Of a DNA stretch of 64,000 nt, positions 34,448-43,503 are shown piece after piece; the first letter of the stretch is position 1, and each line of letters opens with the position of its first letter. The notes under the pieces were generated by a model. It ran no database searches. It had not been told where the DNA came from and saw only the letters and a list, made by a program, of their open reading frames with translations. The stretch spans positions 16,666 through 80,665 of the forward strand of contig NZ_JBAKHX010000036.1 in the NCBI RefSeq assembly GCF_036906915.1, in the 5' to 3' direction. The translations under genes and the position numbers were made by a program. The DNA comes from Phytohabitans sp036906915 (GTDB lineage: Bacteria; Actinomycetota; Actinomycetes; Mycobacteriales; Micromonosporaceae).

Positions 34448-35812
34448 TTAGCCAACGGACGATGTCCGGTCGGCGGATACATCGGCGGGGACGAGGTACC
34501 TAGCGACGCTGTCGAGCTTCTCGCAGGTTTCCTCGAACTCCCGTTCCGGTCGCGACTGCTCCACGATTCCCGCGCCGGCCTGTAACCAGGTGGTGCCGTC
34601 ACGCCGGTACACGGCGCGTAGGACGAGTGCCGCATCCATCGCGCCGCTGGCGTCGACGGTGAGCACGGCACCGCTGTAGAGTCCACGGGCCTGACCCTCG
34701 TGGCTGCGGATGCTGGCGTAGGCGGCGGCCTTGGGCACGCCGGAGGCGGTCACGGCGGGGAAGGTCGCACCGAACGCGTCCCAGGCGTGCCGGCCCCGTG
34801 CCAGCTTGCCGCTCACCCGGGAGGCGAGGTGCTGTACCGTGCCGCGCTCCCGGACGACCATGAACTCCTGGACGCTCAACGAGTCTGGCGTGCACACCGT
34901 GTGCAGCTCGTCGCAGGCCGTCTTCACGGAGATGGCGTGTTCGTAGATCTCCTTGGCATTGGAAAGCAGCTCGGTGCGCAGGCGCTGGTTCTCGGTGCGG
35001 TCGTCGGTCAGCATCCGCGTACCTGCCAGAGGCTGGCTCACCACGCGGCCGTCCTCGTCCACGTGGATCACGACCTCAGGACTGAAGCCGGCCATCTCGA
35101 CTCCATCCAGGTTCAGCAGGAAGGATCGGGCCGGACGGTTGCCGCGTCGCCCAGAGACATAGGTCCCTACCAGGTCGATCTCCTGGGCGAGCGGGACTAC
35201 CCGGGACAGGATGACCTTCTGGAAACGGTGCGCGGCGATCTCCTCGACGGCAAGCTTCACCGCCCGCTGGTAGTCCTCGGCACCCTCGCGCCGAACGTCC
35301 ACGGGCCGGGACGACCGGGTTGGACCAGCCGGCTCCTGCGCCAGCGCCGCCAGCACTGCGGCAAGCGTTTGCTTGTCCGCCGACCGAACGTGCGCCCACC
35401 CGTATTGCACGCGGACCTCGGTGTGCGGCACCACCAGATGCAGCAGCCGCTCGTCACCGACGCCGGTCAGGTCCCCCTCCTTGGCGTAGGCGAGCTCGAA
35501 CGCGGCCCAGCCATACGCCCGCCAACTGTCAACCTGTACCGCCTCGAGCAGGCGCCGCACTTGCCGCAGCGGGTCGCCGTCCCACGGCAGGAACATGTCG
35601 TTGACGCCGTACAGGCGTGCGCCCGTTCGGTCCAGCCGGACGTCGGCCAGGACGCCACTCGCGAATGCCCATTGCCCGCTGTTCTCGTACACGACGTAGT
35701 CCTCATGAAGCCCGCCTGCGGCGAGGCGCGACACGGCCGCCAAGGGGTCACCTGGCAGCCGGACCTTCGACTCGGCATAGTGCACAAGGCCTTCTGAGCT
35801 CATGTCAGTCAC
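34448..35812 (-). CDS. Salicylate synthase (MbtI/Irp9-type, chorismate-utilising)
   Basis: 454 residues. The chorismate-binding fold is clear: EIAAHRFQKVILSRVVPL (general-base Lys), MAGFSPEVVIHVDEDGRVVS, PLAGTRMLTDD, HLASRVSGKLARGRHAWDAF, then LQAGAGIVEQSRPEREFEET. Sequence and length fit single-chain salicylate synthases, which take chorismate to salicylate without a separate lyase; none is present in the operon. Overlaps the DAHP synthase stop by 8 bp. Confidence 0.88.
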   Translation of the reverse strand: MTDMSSEGLVHYAESKVRLPGDPLAAVSRLAAGGLHEDYVVYENSGQWAFASGVLADVRLDRTGARLYGVNDMFLPWDGDPLRQVRRLLEAVQVDSWRAYGWAAFELAYAKEGDLTGVGDERLLHLVVPHTEVRVQYGWAHVRSADKQTLAAVLAALAQEPAGPTRSSRPVDVRREGAEDYQRAVKLAVEEIAAHRFQKVILSRVVPLAQEIDLVGTYVSGRRGNRPARSFLLNLDGVEMAGFSPEVVIHVDEDGRVVSQPLAGTRMLTDDRTENQRLRTELLSNAKEIYEHAISVKTACDELHTVCTPDSLSVQEFMVVRERGTVQHLASRVSGKLARGRHAWDAFGATFPAVTASGVPKAAAYASIRSHEGQARGLYSGAVLTVDASGAMDAALVLRAVYRRDGTTWLQAGAGIVEQSRPEREFEETCEKLDSVARYLVPADVSADRTSSVG

Positions 35813-37115
35813 CGATCTCGTTGGCGAAATGGTCGACGATGTCCATCGCTTGGCTGGGGTTCAGGCGCGGGTCGCACGGCGGGTGTGATTCGCTACCGAC
35901 GGCTAAGGCCAGCTCTTCGTGGCACTCCTGCACGGGCTCCGGTGTCACTTCGAGGTGCAACCCGCCCGGCCGGCAGCCCAGTCTGCGCAGCGTCTGGACG
36001 AACGTTGATATCTCGGTGCGGATATCCGGGAGCAGGCGCAGCTTCGTCCGGTCAAGCTTGCGCGTGTTCCCGTGCATCGGGTCGCATTGCCACACGATCG
36101 GCACGCCGATGTCCAGGCCGGCCTGGACCAGATCCGGTAGACGCGCCGCCGCGGCCACAGCGCCAATCCGCGGGATGAGGCTGAGCCGCCCCTGCTCGCG
36201 ACGGGGGTTGAGGGCCCGCGCCAAATTGACGACGTCGGTGCCGGCCGCCCCCGGTCCTAGCTTCACTCCGATGGGATTGGCTACGGAGCTTGCCCACTGC
36301 ACGTGCCAGTTGGCCAGCTGCCGCGTGCGGTCCCCGATCCAGAGCAGGTGACCGCTAAGGGCGAACAACTGTGCCCAGTGGTAGTGCGCACCGGTATCCG
36401 CGCTCGGCGCAGTCGACTCTTCGGCCAGCCTTGTCAGAGCCGTCTCATAGTCTCTGACGAGGGCCTCATGCGACACGAACACCCGTTGTCCGCGCACGAG
36501 CCGCCCGCGCAGCATCTCCAGGGTGTCCCGCGATCGGTAGTAGCTGGCCAGCAGCCGCGCCGGGTCCGCGCGTCGCGCCATGGCCCTGGGCTCGGCCCTG
36601 TTGACCGCATCTCCGCGGTAGGTCGGCAATAGTTCGCCGCTCGGCAGGATCTCCATGGGCTCGCTGCGCGGTTTGGCGTGCTGACCGGCCATCCGGGCGA
36701 CGACCACCACGTCCCGGCCGGTGCGGTCGGCCAAATGGTCGGCCATCCGGCCATAGAGTTCGATCCGGCTTTGGACGTGCACAGGTGTGGACATCGCGAA
36801 CGTCTCGGCGCATTCCCCCACGTGCAGAAGCAGGGCCGCGCCATGCTGTACGCGGGACATCAGCTGGCGCAGCTTCCGAATCTGATCCTGGTCGACCAGC
36901 GGCACCATGCCGGCGAGTTCTTGGCGGACCCGGGGCAGCTCGGGGTGGTCATGCCACGGCGGTTGTTGCCCTGCCGGAAGGCGGTCCAGGACGCGCAGTT
37001 GCGCGGCTCTTTGGGTATCGAGAAGCGCGACGTCCAACTCGCCTGCGTATCGCAGCAATGCCCTTCTCCTGTCGTGTCTGCCTTTCGGCCTGCCGGGCCT
37101 GCGGTCTACCGTCAC
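35805..37115 (-). CDS. Type II DAHP synthase
   Basis: 436 residues from GTG 37115, whose bases overlap the TGA of the previous gene (GTGA). Class II motifs: LLHVGECAETF, VVVARMAGQHAKPRSEP, LPTYRGDAVN, WIGDRTRQ, GPGAAGTDVV, VWQCDPMHGNTRKL. It makes 3-deoxy-arabino-heptulosonate 7-phosphate, the first shikimate-pathway step. A second, cluster-borne copy lets the producer raise chorismate for salicylate. It may escape host feedback control; the regulatory N-terminal helices look short. Confidence 0.9.
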   Translation of the reverse strand: MTVDRRPGRPKGRHDRRRALLRYAGELDVALLDTQRAAQLRVLDRLPAGQQPPWHDHPELPRVRQELAGMVPLVDQDQIRKLRQLMSRVQHGAALLLHVGECAETFAMSTPVHVQSRIELYGRMADHLADRTGRDVVVVARMAGQHAKPRSEPMEILPSGELLPTYRGDAVNRAEPRAMARRADPARLLASYYRSRDTLEMLRGRLVRGQRVFVSHEALVRDYETALTRLAEESTAPSADTGAHYHWAQLFALSGHLLWIGDRTRQLANWHVQWASSVANPIGVKLGPGAAGTDVVNLARALNPRREQGRLSLIPRIGAVAAAARLPDLVQAGLDIGVPIVWQCDPMHGNTRKLDRTKLRLLPDIRTEISTFVQTLRRLGCRPGGLHLEVTPEPVQECHEELALAVGSESHPPCDPRLNPSQAMDIVDHFANEIGD

Positions 37116-39001
37116 GCTGACGGGCGCCCGCTGATTCGCTCCCAGTGCCAACCCGGATCGAAGGCGGTGATCTCCACGTCTACGCCCGCCTGTACCAATC
37201 GCGCGAGTGAGCCCGTCGCGCGGGCCACGAACCCGGACGCGCGGTGGGCGGCAAGCAGGTCCTGTTCGGTGAACGGCTGGCCGTCGCATCGCAGCAGCCG
37301 CAGGTCGGTGAAGCCAGCGAAGACCCGATTAAGGATCTCCACGGGTTGCGGGCTGCGGATGCTGTAGCGCACGCGGGCGGCGACGTGGCCGTGATGGTGC
37401 TGGTCGGAGTGGTGTGCGATGTCCGGGATCACGGGAGGGACGAAGTAGTCCCGGGCGACCACCGTCGGAACCTTCGGCAGGTTGCCGGCGATGAAATGCC
37501 ACGAGTTGTATTGCATCCGGGCGGCCATGGACCACGCGATGTCGGCGAGGGTGCCGGTGGAGTCGCCGAAGTACTGGCTGGCCTGCGGCGCGGCCAGGAC
37601 GCAACAGAAGAACTGCGGGAGATCCCATGCAGTGATGGTGGCCCAGTCCTCGTCGCGCAACGCTCGGGTCAGCGCGGGGATGGATCGCATACCGCGGCTC
37701 ATCGCGAAATCGGCCTCGAATGCCAGGAGAGCGGCCTGTACGGTTTCGCAGATCAGCGCCTCGATGCCGGTCGGGAAGGTGCCGGTGGGCCGCGCCAGCC
37801 AGTCCGGTGCCGCGGCGACGCTGTCGGCCAGTTCGACCATCGTCCGGCCGGTGACCGGCAGGTGTTCGCACAGCCACGCGGTCATCGCGGCTTCACGTGC
37901 GGCGGCGGCCCGGCTCGCCGGCGCGGCGATCCTCTCGATTTTGTGCATGAGGGGACCGTGGATCTCCCGGTACAGCTGTGCGCTCGGCGCGATTTCGGCG
38001 CGGCGTCGGCGGAGATCCGCTGCGAGGCGGTCGAGGGGCGCTACCCGCGCTCCTTCCGCCGGCAGCACCGGCTCTCCGCCAGATGCGGCGTTGTACCGAC
38101 GCCGGGTGCGTTCGAGTAGTTCGGCGACGTGGTCGAGGGTGAGCTGGGTGCCGTTCGCTTCCTCTATGCGCGCGTATCCGCTGGAGCGGATGAGCAGGCT
38201 CAGGCACACGACCATGACCGCGTCACTGTCGGACCACAGATCCAGCGGCATGCCCTCGAGGCTGCTCAGCGCGCAGTCGGGATGGCCTGGCCACAGAGTC
38301 TTGCCTGTCAGGTTGTTGCGTTCCCGGAAGTTGGTGTAGCGCTTGTCGTCCTGGTAAAGCACGAACGGCGCGGTACGCAGTGCTGCTTCCTTGAGCTCGC
38401 CGAGCAGGCGGTCGCGGCCCGGCTGGCCGGCTTGGGTGAGCCAATCTCGGCAGTCGGCCACCGATTGGGCTGTCTTCTCGGTCGCTCGGGCGAGCCGCTC
38501 GCGGTAGCCAGCCAGTGCCGAAGCGGACCATGGCACCCTCAGCACGCCGTCGACGAGCTGCTCCTCGTGTGTCAGGGGGCGTTGTGAAGGTACCCGCAGG
38601 ACCATGCGGCCACCGGTGGTCAAACCGATCTCGCCGAGGAACGCTGGCTGGCCGACTGGCTCGGCGTCCGTCGAGGCGTCCGTCTCATCGCGCCAGGACC
38701 GACCGAACAGTGCCGCCACGGCGCATTCCTCCTCGCGCCGCAGTGCACGCAGCTGGACGTCTGCGGGCACGTGGCCGTCGAGGGTGAGCAACGTGTCCAC
38801 CGCCGCCAGAGGAGTCGGGGCCGCCATCGCCCGCTCCCACACCGTGGCGAGCAGACCGGGAAAGCCCGCATCGGCGGCGAAGACCCGGTCGGGCTTGGGG
38901 GCGACGCCGGCCGCGGTACCGAGCCGGCTGGGCCGGCGGCTTTGTCTGGCCTTGACAAGCCAGGCACGGCGGGACGTGCCGTCGCGGACCGGCTCACTCA
39001 T
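37112..39001 (-). CDS. Unassigned 629-residue protein of the biosynthetic operon
   Basis: Starts at ATG 39001 overlapping the ferredoxin stop (ATGA) and ends overlapping the DAHP synthase start (GTGA), so it is tightly coupled in operon A. I do not recognise the family. Visible features: TNFRERNNLTGKTLWPGHPD, AVMVVCLSLLIRSSGYARIE, a helical middle, QFFCCVLAAPQASQYFGDST, AARMQYNSWHFIAGNLPK, and a histidine-rich HHSDQHHHGHVAARVRY near the C-terminus. No signal peptide or membrane span. His-rich and Cys-bearing segments, with ferredoxin as neighbour, hint at a metal- or haem-dependent enzyme. It is a candidate for the N-N-forming or N-oxidising step, which is inference. Confidence 0.75.
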   Translation of the reverse strand: MSEPVRDGTSRRAWLVKARQSRRPSRLGTAAGVAPKPDRVFAADAGFPGLLATVWERAMAAPTPLAAVDTLLTLDGHVPADVQLRALRREEECAVAALFGRSWRDETDASTDAEPVGQPAFLGEIGLTTGGRMVLRVPSQRPLTHEEQLVDGVLRVPWSASALAGYRERLARATEKTAQSVADCRDWLTQAGQPGRDRLLGELKEAALRTAPFVLYQDDKRYTNFRERNNLTGKTLWPGHPDCALSSLEGMPLDLWSDSDAVMVVCLSLLIRSSGYARIEEANGTQLTLDHVAELLERTRRRYNAASGGEPVLPAEGARVAPLDRLAADLRRRRAEIAPSAQLYREIHGPLMHKIERIAAPASRAAAAREAAMTAWLCEHLPVTGRTMVELADSVAAAPDWLARPTGTFPTGIEALICETVQAALLAFEADFAMSRGMRSIPALTRALRDEDWATITAWDLPQFFCCVLAAPQASQYFGDSTGTLADIAWSMAARMQYNSWHFIAGNLPKVPTVVARDYFVPPVIPDIAHHSDQHHHGHVAARVRYSIRSPQPVEILNRVFAGFTDLRLLRCDGQPFTEQDLLAAHRASGFVARATGSLARLVQAGVDVEITAFDPGWHWERISGRPSA

Positions 39002-39333
39002 GGTGTGCTCTCCGCGGTGAGCTCGATGTGCGTCCACGTGTCATTTCCCGTCGGGCTCCAATCCTCATCGACGTAGATGCAGTCGACGGGGCACACCAAG
39101 ACGCACACCGGGCACCCGGAACACAACTCCGGGACGATCACGACGTCGAGCCCTCGATCGAAGATCGCGCCGAATTCCGGCGGACAGCTCCGAACACATG
39201 TGTCACATGTGATGCATTCGGATTTCTCGATCCTTCGTGGTGGCTTTCGCCAGCTCGCATCCCTTGCGCGTGTGTCGATCCGCTCGGACCGCCCACTCTT
39301 GGCGGTGGGCGGGGTGTCCGTTCCCATGGGCAT
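38998..39333 (-). CDS. 2[4Fe-4S] ferredoxin
   Basis: 111 residues. Two CxxCxxCxxxC sets: Cys40/43/46/50 and Cys71/74/77/81, with an extra Cys85. First gene of operon A; its stop overlaps the start of the 629-residue protein, so it is probably the dedicated electron donor of that protein. The N-terminal 35 residues are basic and may be partly untranslated if a later start is used. Confidence 0.85.
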   Translation of the reverse strand: MPMGTDTPPTAKSGRSERIDTRARDASWRKPPRRIEKSECITCDTCVRSCPPEFGAIFDRGLDVVIVPELCSGCPVCVLVCPVDCIYVDEDWSPTGNDTWTHIELTAESTP

Positions 39334-39711
39334 TCGTTACCCCTCCAGCGGCGTCGTCCTCAGGTCACGATAGGAAAGGTGCACGGACGCGGAAACTTCC
39401 GTTTCCACCACGGTTCTCGAACCTTTGTCGAACCCCTCAGTCCGGCGGGCCGGGTGATGTACGCCTAGCGCGATCCGGTCAACGGTCACTGTTCGACTCA
39501 CGATGATCTCCACGGCGGAGCCCTTGCCCGGGTGACCTCGGATCGGTCCCCCTGAGGGGCACCATTGCGCTTGCCGGTCGCGACGGTCACGGCAGGAACG
39601 TTCGCGACGCTGCCATGAGGTGGGCAGTCGATGTTCAGCACAATCGCCTACGCGTTCGGCGACGCCGGTGAAGGGTCCACGCCACCGGTTGGCGTTGGTG
39701 GCGCGGCCGCG
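39334..39711. other. Intergenic region upstream of operon A
   Basis: No gene seen. As the leader of the ferredoxin-headed operon it probably holds its promoter; no single -10/-35 pair stands out to me. Confidence 0.4.
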
Positions 39712-40509
39712 TCACGAGCATGACTCGGCCTTGATCCGATCGAGGATGCCGTCCCAGAGCCGGTAGCGGGCCGCCAAGGCCGCGTTGACTGTGTCCGCGC
39801 ACTCCTGCCACTTGACCGCGTCGTCGCCACAGAGGTCGGCGAGCATTTGCATGGCCATCGGGGTGTGTTCCTCACCGTCGACTTCGATGTGGCGTTCGAG
39901 GTAGTCGACGAATGTATCGAGCTTGTGCCCTTGCGCTTTCACCTCGACGACGCGGGTGAACATGTCCGGAATCAGGTCCTCACGGCCGAAGGCGAACGCC
40001 GCCGCCTGGCTATGAACCGGCGCTGCCTCGATGAGGTCCCATGTCGTCTGGACGAACTCAGCCGCCGGGCGGGGCACGGGAACCGCGGTCAACGCGCGCT
40101 CCACCGGCATGCCATCACGGATGAGCCCGATGAAGGCGTTGACGATTGTCGTATCCGCACCCATCTCGGCCATGCCCTCGACGTACAGCTCGAAGTGGCT
40201 GATGAAGCCGCCCTTGAGCTCGTCGCTCTCCTCAACCAGGACGATGTCGTTGATCAGTCGCCGGCTTCCGGTTGGCCCGGATGGCACCCACGGAATCTCA
40301 ATGCATGTGAGGTTGCGCTGGAGGGACTTGAGCAAGGACATGAAGTCCCACACCGCAAACACGTGGTGCTCCATGAAGAGGATGATGGCTGTGCCGGAGT
40401 CGAGGTTGGCATAGATCGGGTGGGCGATGACGCGGTTCCGCGCCTCCTCGACGGCGGACTCCAGCCGCGTGATTCCCGGATGCGTCTGGCCCCAGTCGTA
40501 GCGGGACAT
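39712..40509 (-). CDS. DUF3050 haem-oxygenase-like diiron protein
   Basis: 265 residues from ATG 40509 (GAGGAGAAACC ribosome site). Potential metal-ligand segments: LFMEHHVFAVWDF, VLVEESDE...SHFELYVEGM, and YLERHIEVDGEEH. These Glu/His patterns spread over helices are the sign of haem-oxygenase-like diiron oxygenases (HDOs). Members of that wider superfamily N-oxygenate amines or cleave C-C bonds. Position just upstream of operon A, with no flavin N-hydroxylase gene in the cluster, makes amine N-oxidation an attractive but unproven role. Confidence 0.8.
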   Translation of the reverse strand: MSRYDWGQTHPGITRLESAVEEARNRVIAHPIYANLDSGTAIILFMEHHVFAVWDFMSLLKSLQRNLTCIEIPWVPSGPTGSRRLINDIVLVEESDELKGGFISHFELYVEGMAEMGADTTIVNAFIGLIRDGMPVERALTAVPVPRPAAEFVQTTWDLIEAAPVHSQAAAFAFGREDLIPDMFTRVVEVKAQGHKLDTFVDYLERHIEVDGEEHTPMAMQMLADLCGDDAVKWQECADTVNAALAARYRLWDGILDRIKAESCS

Positions 40510-41187
40510 GGTTTCTCCTCGATCGTAACGGACAGGCCTGCTCCAGGCGGACAGCGAGCGCGAGGAATCGGTGGGTGCCTGCGGTTCGCCGGTCCCACGT
40601 CGCGCTCGGCCGGAAGGTGGGGCGGAAGGCTGCTGAGCCGTGATGCATCGGGCCCGCGTCGCCCGAACATCCCCGGCAGTCAACCGAGTCGATTGAGTGG
40701 ATGCTTCTTCCGAGATCAGACTAGACACAACAGACTGCCGGAAAACACGTCCAGGATCCCGACACATCTTGAACCTTCGCCGAACGCCGCCCACGGTTCC
40801 GTCACCCGTCGTGGATCGGCTTTGGGACGTCGCAGGGCGGTTCCCGGTGGCGCACGGCACGGACTCAAACGGAACGGCCCGCGGTACGTGCGGGGAACTC
40901 GGGTTCCCCTGTTGTCGACGCCGGTTACCCGGACGTTCAACGTCCGCAGCCACGCGACCGGTCGCGGCAGGTTGATCGAGATACGCCCATTAAGCGATGT
41001 GTCCGCTCGACCAGCCAGTCGCGGCTGGTCGGCCGACAAACGCCAGGTCACGGCGGGCGATGTGTCTCGCCCATAGACAGATTGTCTTGGCCAATACTGG
41101 ACTGTGTCGATTAACAGACCTTGTCCGTTGGCAGGACGTCAGGTACGAAGGACAAGTGAACCTGCGAGGGCGTAGGAGGTTCATAGG
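40510..41187. other. Divergent regulatory region of the cluster
   Basis: About 680 bp without a convincing gene between the HDO gene (minus) and the regulator genes (plus). It should contain the promoters for both directions. No repeat clear enough to name an operator was found. Confidence 0.45.
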
Positions 41188-41292
41188 ATGTTTGCGGGGG
41201 ATTCCACCCTTCTCACAACGTGGTGTTGTGGCGCGCGGAAGAGATCGACAGCCAGGGGGTTGGACCCCAACATGCTGAAGGCGACGAGCTGA
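41188..41292 (+). CDS. 34-residue ORF with strong ribosome site, possible leader or small peptide
   Basis: GTAGGAGGTT lies 7 bp before ATG 41188. The product is MFAGDSTLLTTWCCGARKRS followed by TARGLDPNMLKATS. It lies 130 bp before the LuxR-type gene. The ribosome site is one of the best in the window, which is the only reason to list it. It could be a leader peptide; chance is possible. Confidence 0.35.
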   Translation: MFAGDSTLLTTWCCGARKRSTARGLDPNMLKATS

Positions 41293-41421
41293 TGTCCGCC
41301 GGTTGTCCGGACGACGACGGCTCATCGCCGGGATCGTGGTTATCGCCTCACGCGACCGATCATGTCGTCGGACGTCTCCTGCCTTGATCACGATGAGCGG
41401 CCGAGAACGGGGGAAGGTGTT

Positions 41422-42501
41422 GTGATCGAAGGATTGCTGTCACCGCAGGCGGCGAGGTTGTACGACCGTCTTCTCCGGGTGGGCGTCGTACGGTTGAACG
41501 GTCCCGACGATACTGGTCTCAATGGGACGGCCGTTAGGGAGCTGATCGACAAGAGCTTCGCCACGCAGTCGTCGGACGGCGACGGGTTGGTGGCCGTGTC
41601 CCCTCGCATTGCAATCGAGAACGCGCTCCTAGTCCTGGAGCGAGGGATCCTTCGTACCCACGAAACGTGCGTCAGAGCGTTAGCGTCAATGCCTGTTATG
41701 CAGGAGACCTATGAGAGGTCGCCGGGCCGCGCATCCGGCACCGACCACCGCGTTCGCATCCTCGGCCACGGGGAGTCCTCCCAGCTTCTGCTAAGCGTGC
41801 TGGAAACAGCGCGGCGCGAGGTCCTCACCTTCCAGACCGTGCCGAACCACGACCATCCCTTATGGACGGGAGTCAGCGGCACCGACCTTCCCGCCTGGCG
41901 CGAGCCGAACGGCACGGTCACCGAGCGCCTGCGGCAGCGCGACGTCCGGATGCGCTCCATCCTCGCCAAGGAGTTCTTCGACTCGCCGCACTCCCGTGCC
42001 GCGGTTGAACGGTACCGCAAACAAGGGCTCGAAGTTCGGGCCATACACGCCCTGCCGGCCACGATGGTGTTAGTCGACTCTCACACCGCGCTCCTACCAC
42101 TGGATACGGGGGGCGCGACGGGTGCGGTCATGTTTCGTAGCGGCGCTACGACGGACGTTCTGCGGTCGGCCTTCGAGCTGCATTGGGAACGCAGCGTCCC
42201 ACTGCTCGCGGGGGACGGCGCAGACCTGGACACACCGTCAGAGACGCAGCTCGTCATCCTGCAGCTTCTCGCGGCCGGGATGAAGGACGAGTCGATCGCG
42301 AGATACCTGCGCGTGAGTCTGCGAACCGTGCGGCGCAACATCACGTCGCTCTGCGAAAAGGTCGGGGCGCCCACCCGGTTCACGCTCGCCACGATCGCGG
42401 CCGAACGCGGATGGATCTCCCGACAGAAGTCAGCCACAAGCGTCCAGCCCGGGCCCGGCACCGCCACAGGTAGCCGGGACACGAAAGAGGGACCACGATG
42501 A
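41422..42501 (+). CDS. LuxR-type transcriptional regulator
   Basis: 359 residues from GTG 41422, which has GGGGGAAGG upstream; the ATG at 41362 would add 20 residues. The N-terminal half has a TrmB-like/winged-helix feel (SPQAARLYDRLLRVGVVRLN, RELIDKSFA). A PLD-like middle follows (RSILAKEFFDSPHSRAAVER, VRAIHALPATMVLVDSHTAL). The C-terminal LuxR HTH is TQLVILQLLAAGMKDESIAR then LRVSLRTVRRNITSLCEKVG. This type is common as a cluster-situated activator in actinomycetes. Coupled by ATGA to the response regulator. Confidence 0.85.
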   Translation: MIEGLLSPQAARLYDRLLRVGVVRLNGPDDTGLNGTAVRELIDKSFATQSSDGDGLVAVSPRIAIENALLVLERGILRTHETCVRALASMPVMQETYERSPGRASGTDHRVRILGHGESSQLLLSVLETARREVLTFQTVPNHDHPLWTGVSGTDLPAWREPNGTVTERLRQRDVRMRSILAKEFFDSPHSRAAVERYRKQGLEVRAIHALPATMVLVDSHTALLPLDTGGATGAVMFRSGATTDVLRSAFELHWERSVPLLAGDGADLDTPSETQLVILQLLAAGMKDESIARYLRVSLRTVRRNITSLCEKVGAPTRFTLATIAAERGWISRQKSATSVQPGPGTATGSRDTKEGPR

Positions 42502-43376
42502 CAAAAACACCGCTGGTCGCGCCGTGGCCACACGAGCTGAACGAACGTATCCCCTTAGGCGGGGTACCGAGGACGACCAACGGCGAGTACCGCCACCGCG
42601 ACGGAATGCCAACCGAATCGGCGATGGCAGCGCGCACGGTGGACGAACCGCCCACACCCTCTTGGACCGCACCATCGGACCGGCTCGCGACCCTGGCGAA
42701 GGTCTTGGTCGTCGACGACGACGCCGCACATCGGGATCCGCTGTCCCGCGTGCTCCGCATGGAAGGGTTCGAGGTCTCGGTCGTCTCGACCGGCGCGTCC
42801 GCCCTTGCCGAGATCGCAGCAAATGGGGCCGAGATGGTACTGATCGACCAGGTGCTCCCGGACGTGTCCGGCACCGAGCTGTGCCGGCAACTGCGGCAGC
42901 GGTTCGACGTGCCCATCATCATGGTCACGTCCCGGTCCACCGAGATCGACCGAATCGTCGGCCTAGAGATCGGCGCCGACGACTACGTCACCAAGCCCTA
43001 CTCTCCACGCGAGCTGGTGGCCAGGATGCGCGCCGTTCTGCGGCGGTGGCGGCGGCCTGCGTCCGAGGAGCCACCCCAGGTGCTGGTGGCCGGACCGGTG
43101 CGAGTTGACGTGGAGCGGCACATCGTCACCTTTGCCGACACCATGGTGCGACTGCCACGCAAGGAGTTCGAGCTCCTTGAGCTGTTGCTGCGCAACGCCG
43201 GCCGGGTGCTCACTCGCCGGCAGATCATCGAGCGGGTGTGGGGCGCCGATTACGTCGGTGACACCAAGACGCTCGATACACATGTCCGGCGCCTTCGCCG
43301 GCGGCTGGAACCGATGCCGTCCCAGCCTCGGTATCTGGTAACCGTGCGCGGGATGGGTTTCCGTTTCCAGCCATAG
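42498..43376 (+). CDS. OmpR/PhoB-type response regulator
   Basis: 292 residues; the ATG overlaps the LuxR stop. An unstructured N-terminus of about 65 residues precedes a REC domain (KVLVVDDD, phospho-acceptor Asp117 in VLIDQVLPD, Lys in VTKPYSP) and a winged-helix output domain (LPRKEFELLELLLRNAGRVL, DTHVRRLRRRLEP, VTVRGMGFRF). No histidine kinase gene is in the window, so it is an orphan here. Probably regulates the cluster with the LuxR protein. Confidence 0.88.
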   Translation: MTKTPLVAPWPHELNERIPLGGVPRTTNGEYRHRDGMPTESAMAARTVDEPPTPSWTAPSDRLATLAKVLVVDDDAAHRDPLSRVLRMEGFEVSVVSTGASALAEIAANGAEMVLIDQVLPDVSGTELCRQLRQRFDVPIIMVTSRSTEIDRIVGLEIGADDYVTKPYSPRELVARMRAVLRRWRRPASEEPPQVLVAGPVRVDVERHIVTFADTMVRLPRKEFELLELLLRNAGRVLTRRQIIERVWGADYVGDTKTLDTHVRRLRRRLEPMPSQPRYLVTVRGMGFRFQP

Positions 43377-43503
43377 CTGGACCGAACCCTGAACGTATCG
43401 AGCACAACGATCCATACCTATACGCGACGTATTGACGTGGACAGAGTGTATCGATAACGTCTTGGACGTCGTCGGTCCTCGAGGCCCGACAGAGGAGGCT
43501 TTG

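Noticed and set aside
27430..39333. A simple siderophore (mycobactin or yersiniabactin-like) cluster
   Set aside because: Salicylate synthase and ligase are present, but there are no NRPS modules, no TonB-type or ABC siderophore uptake genes, and the hydrazine-type cassette has no place in siderophore pathways.
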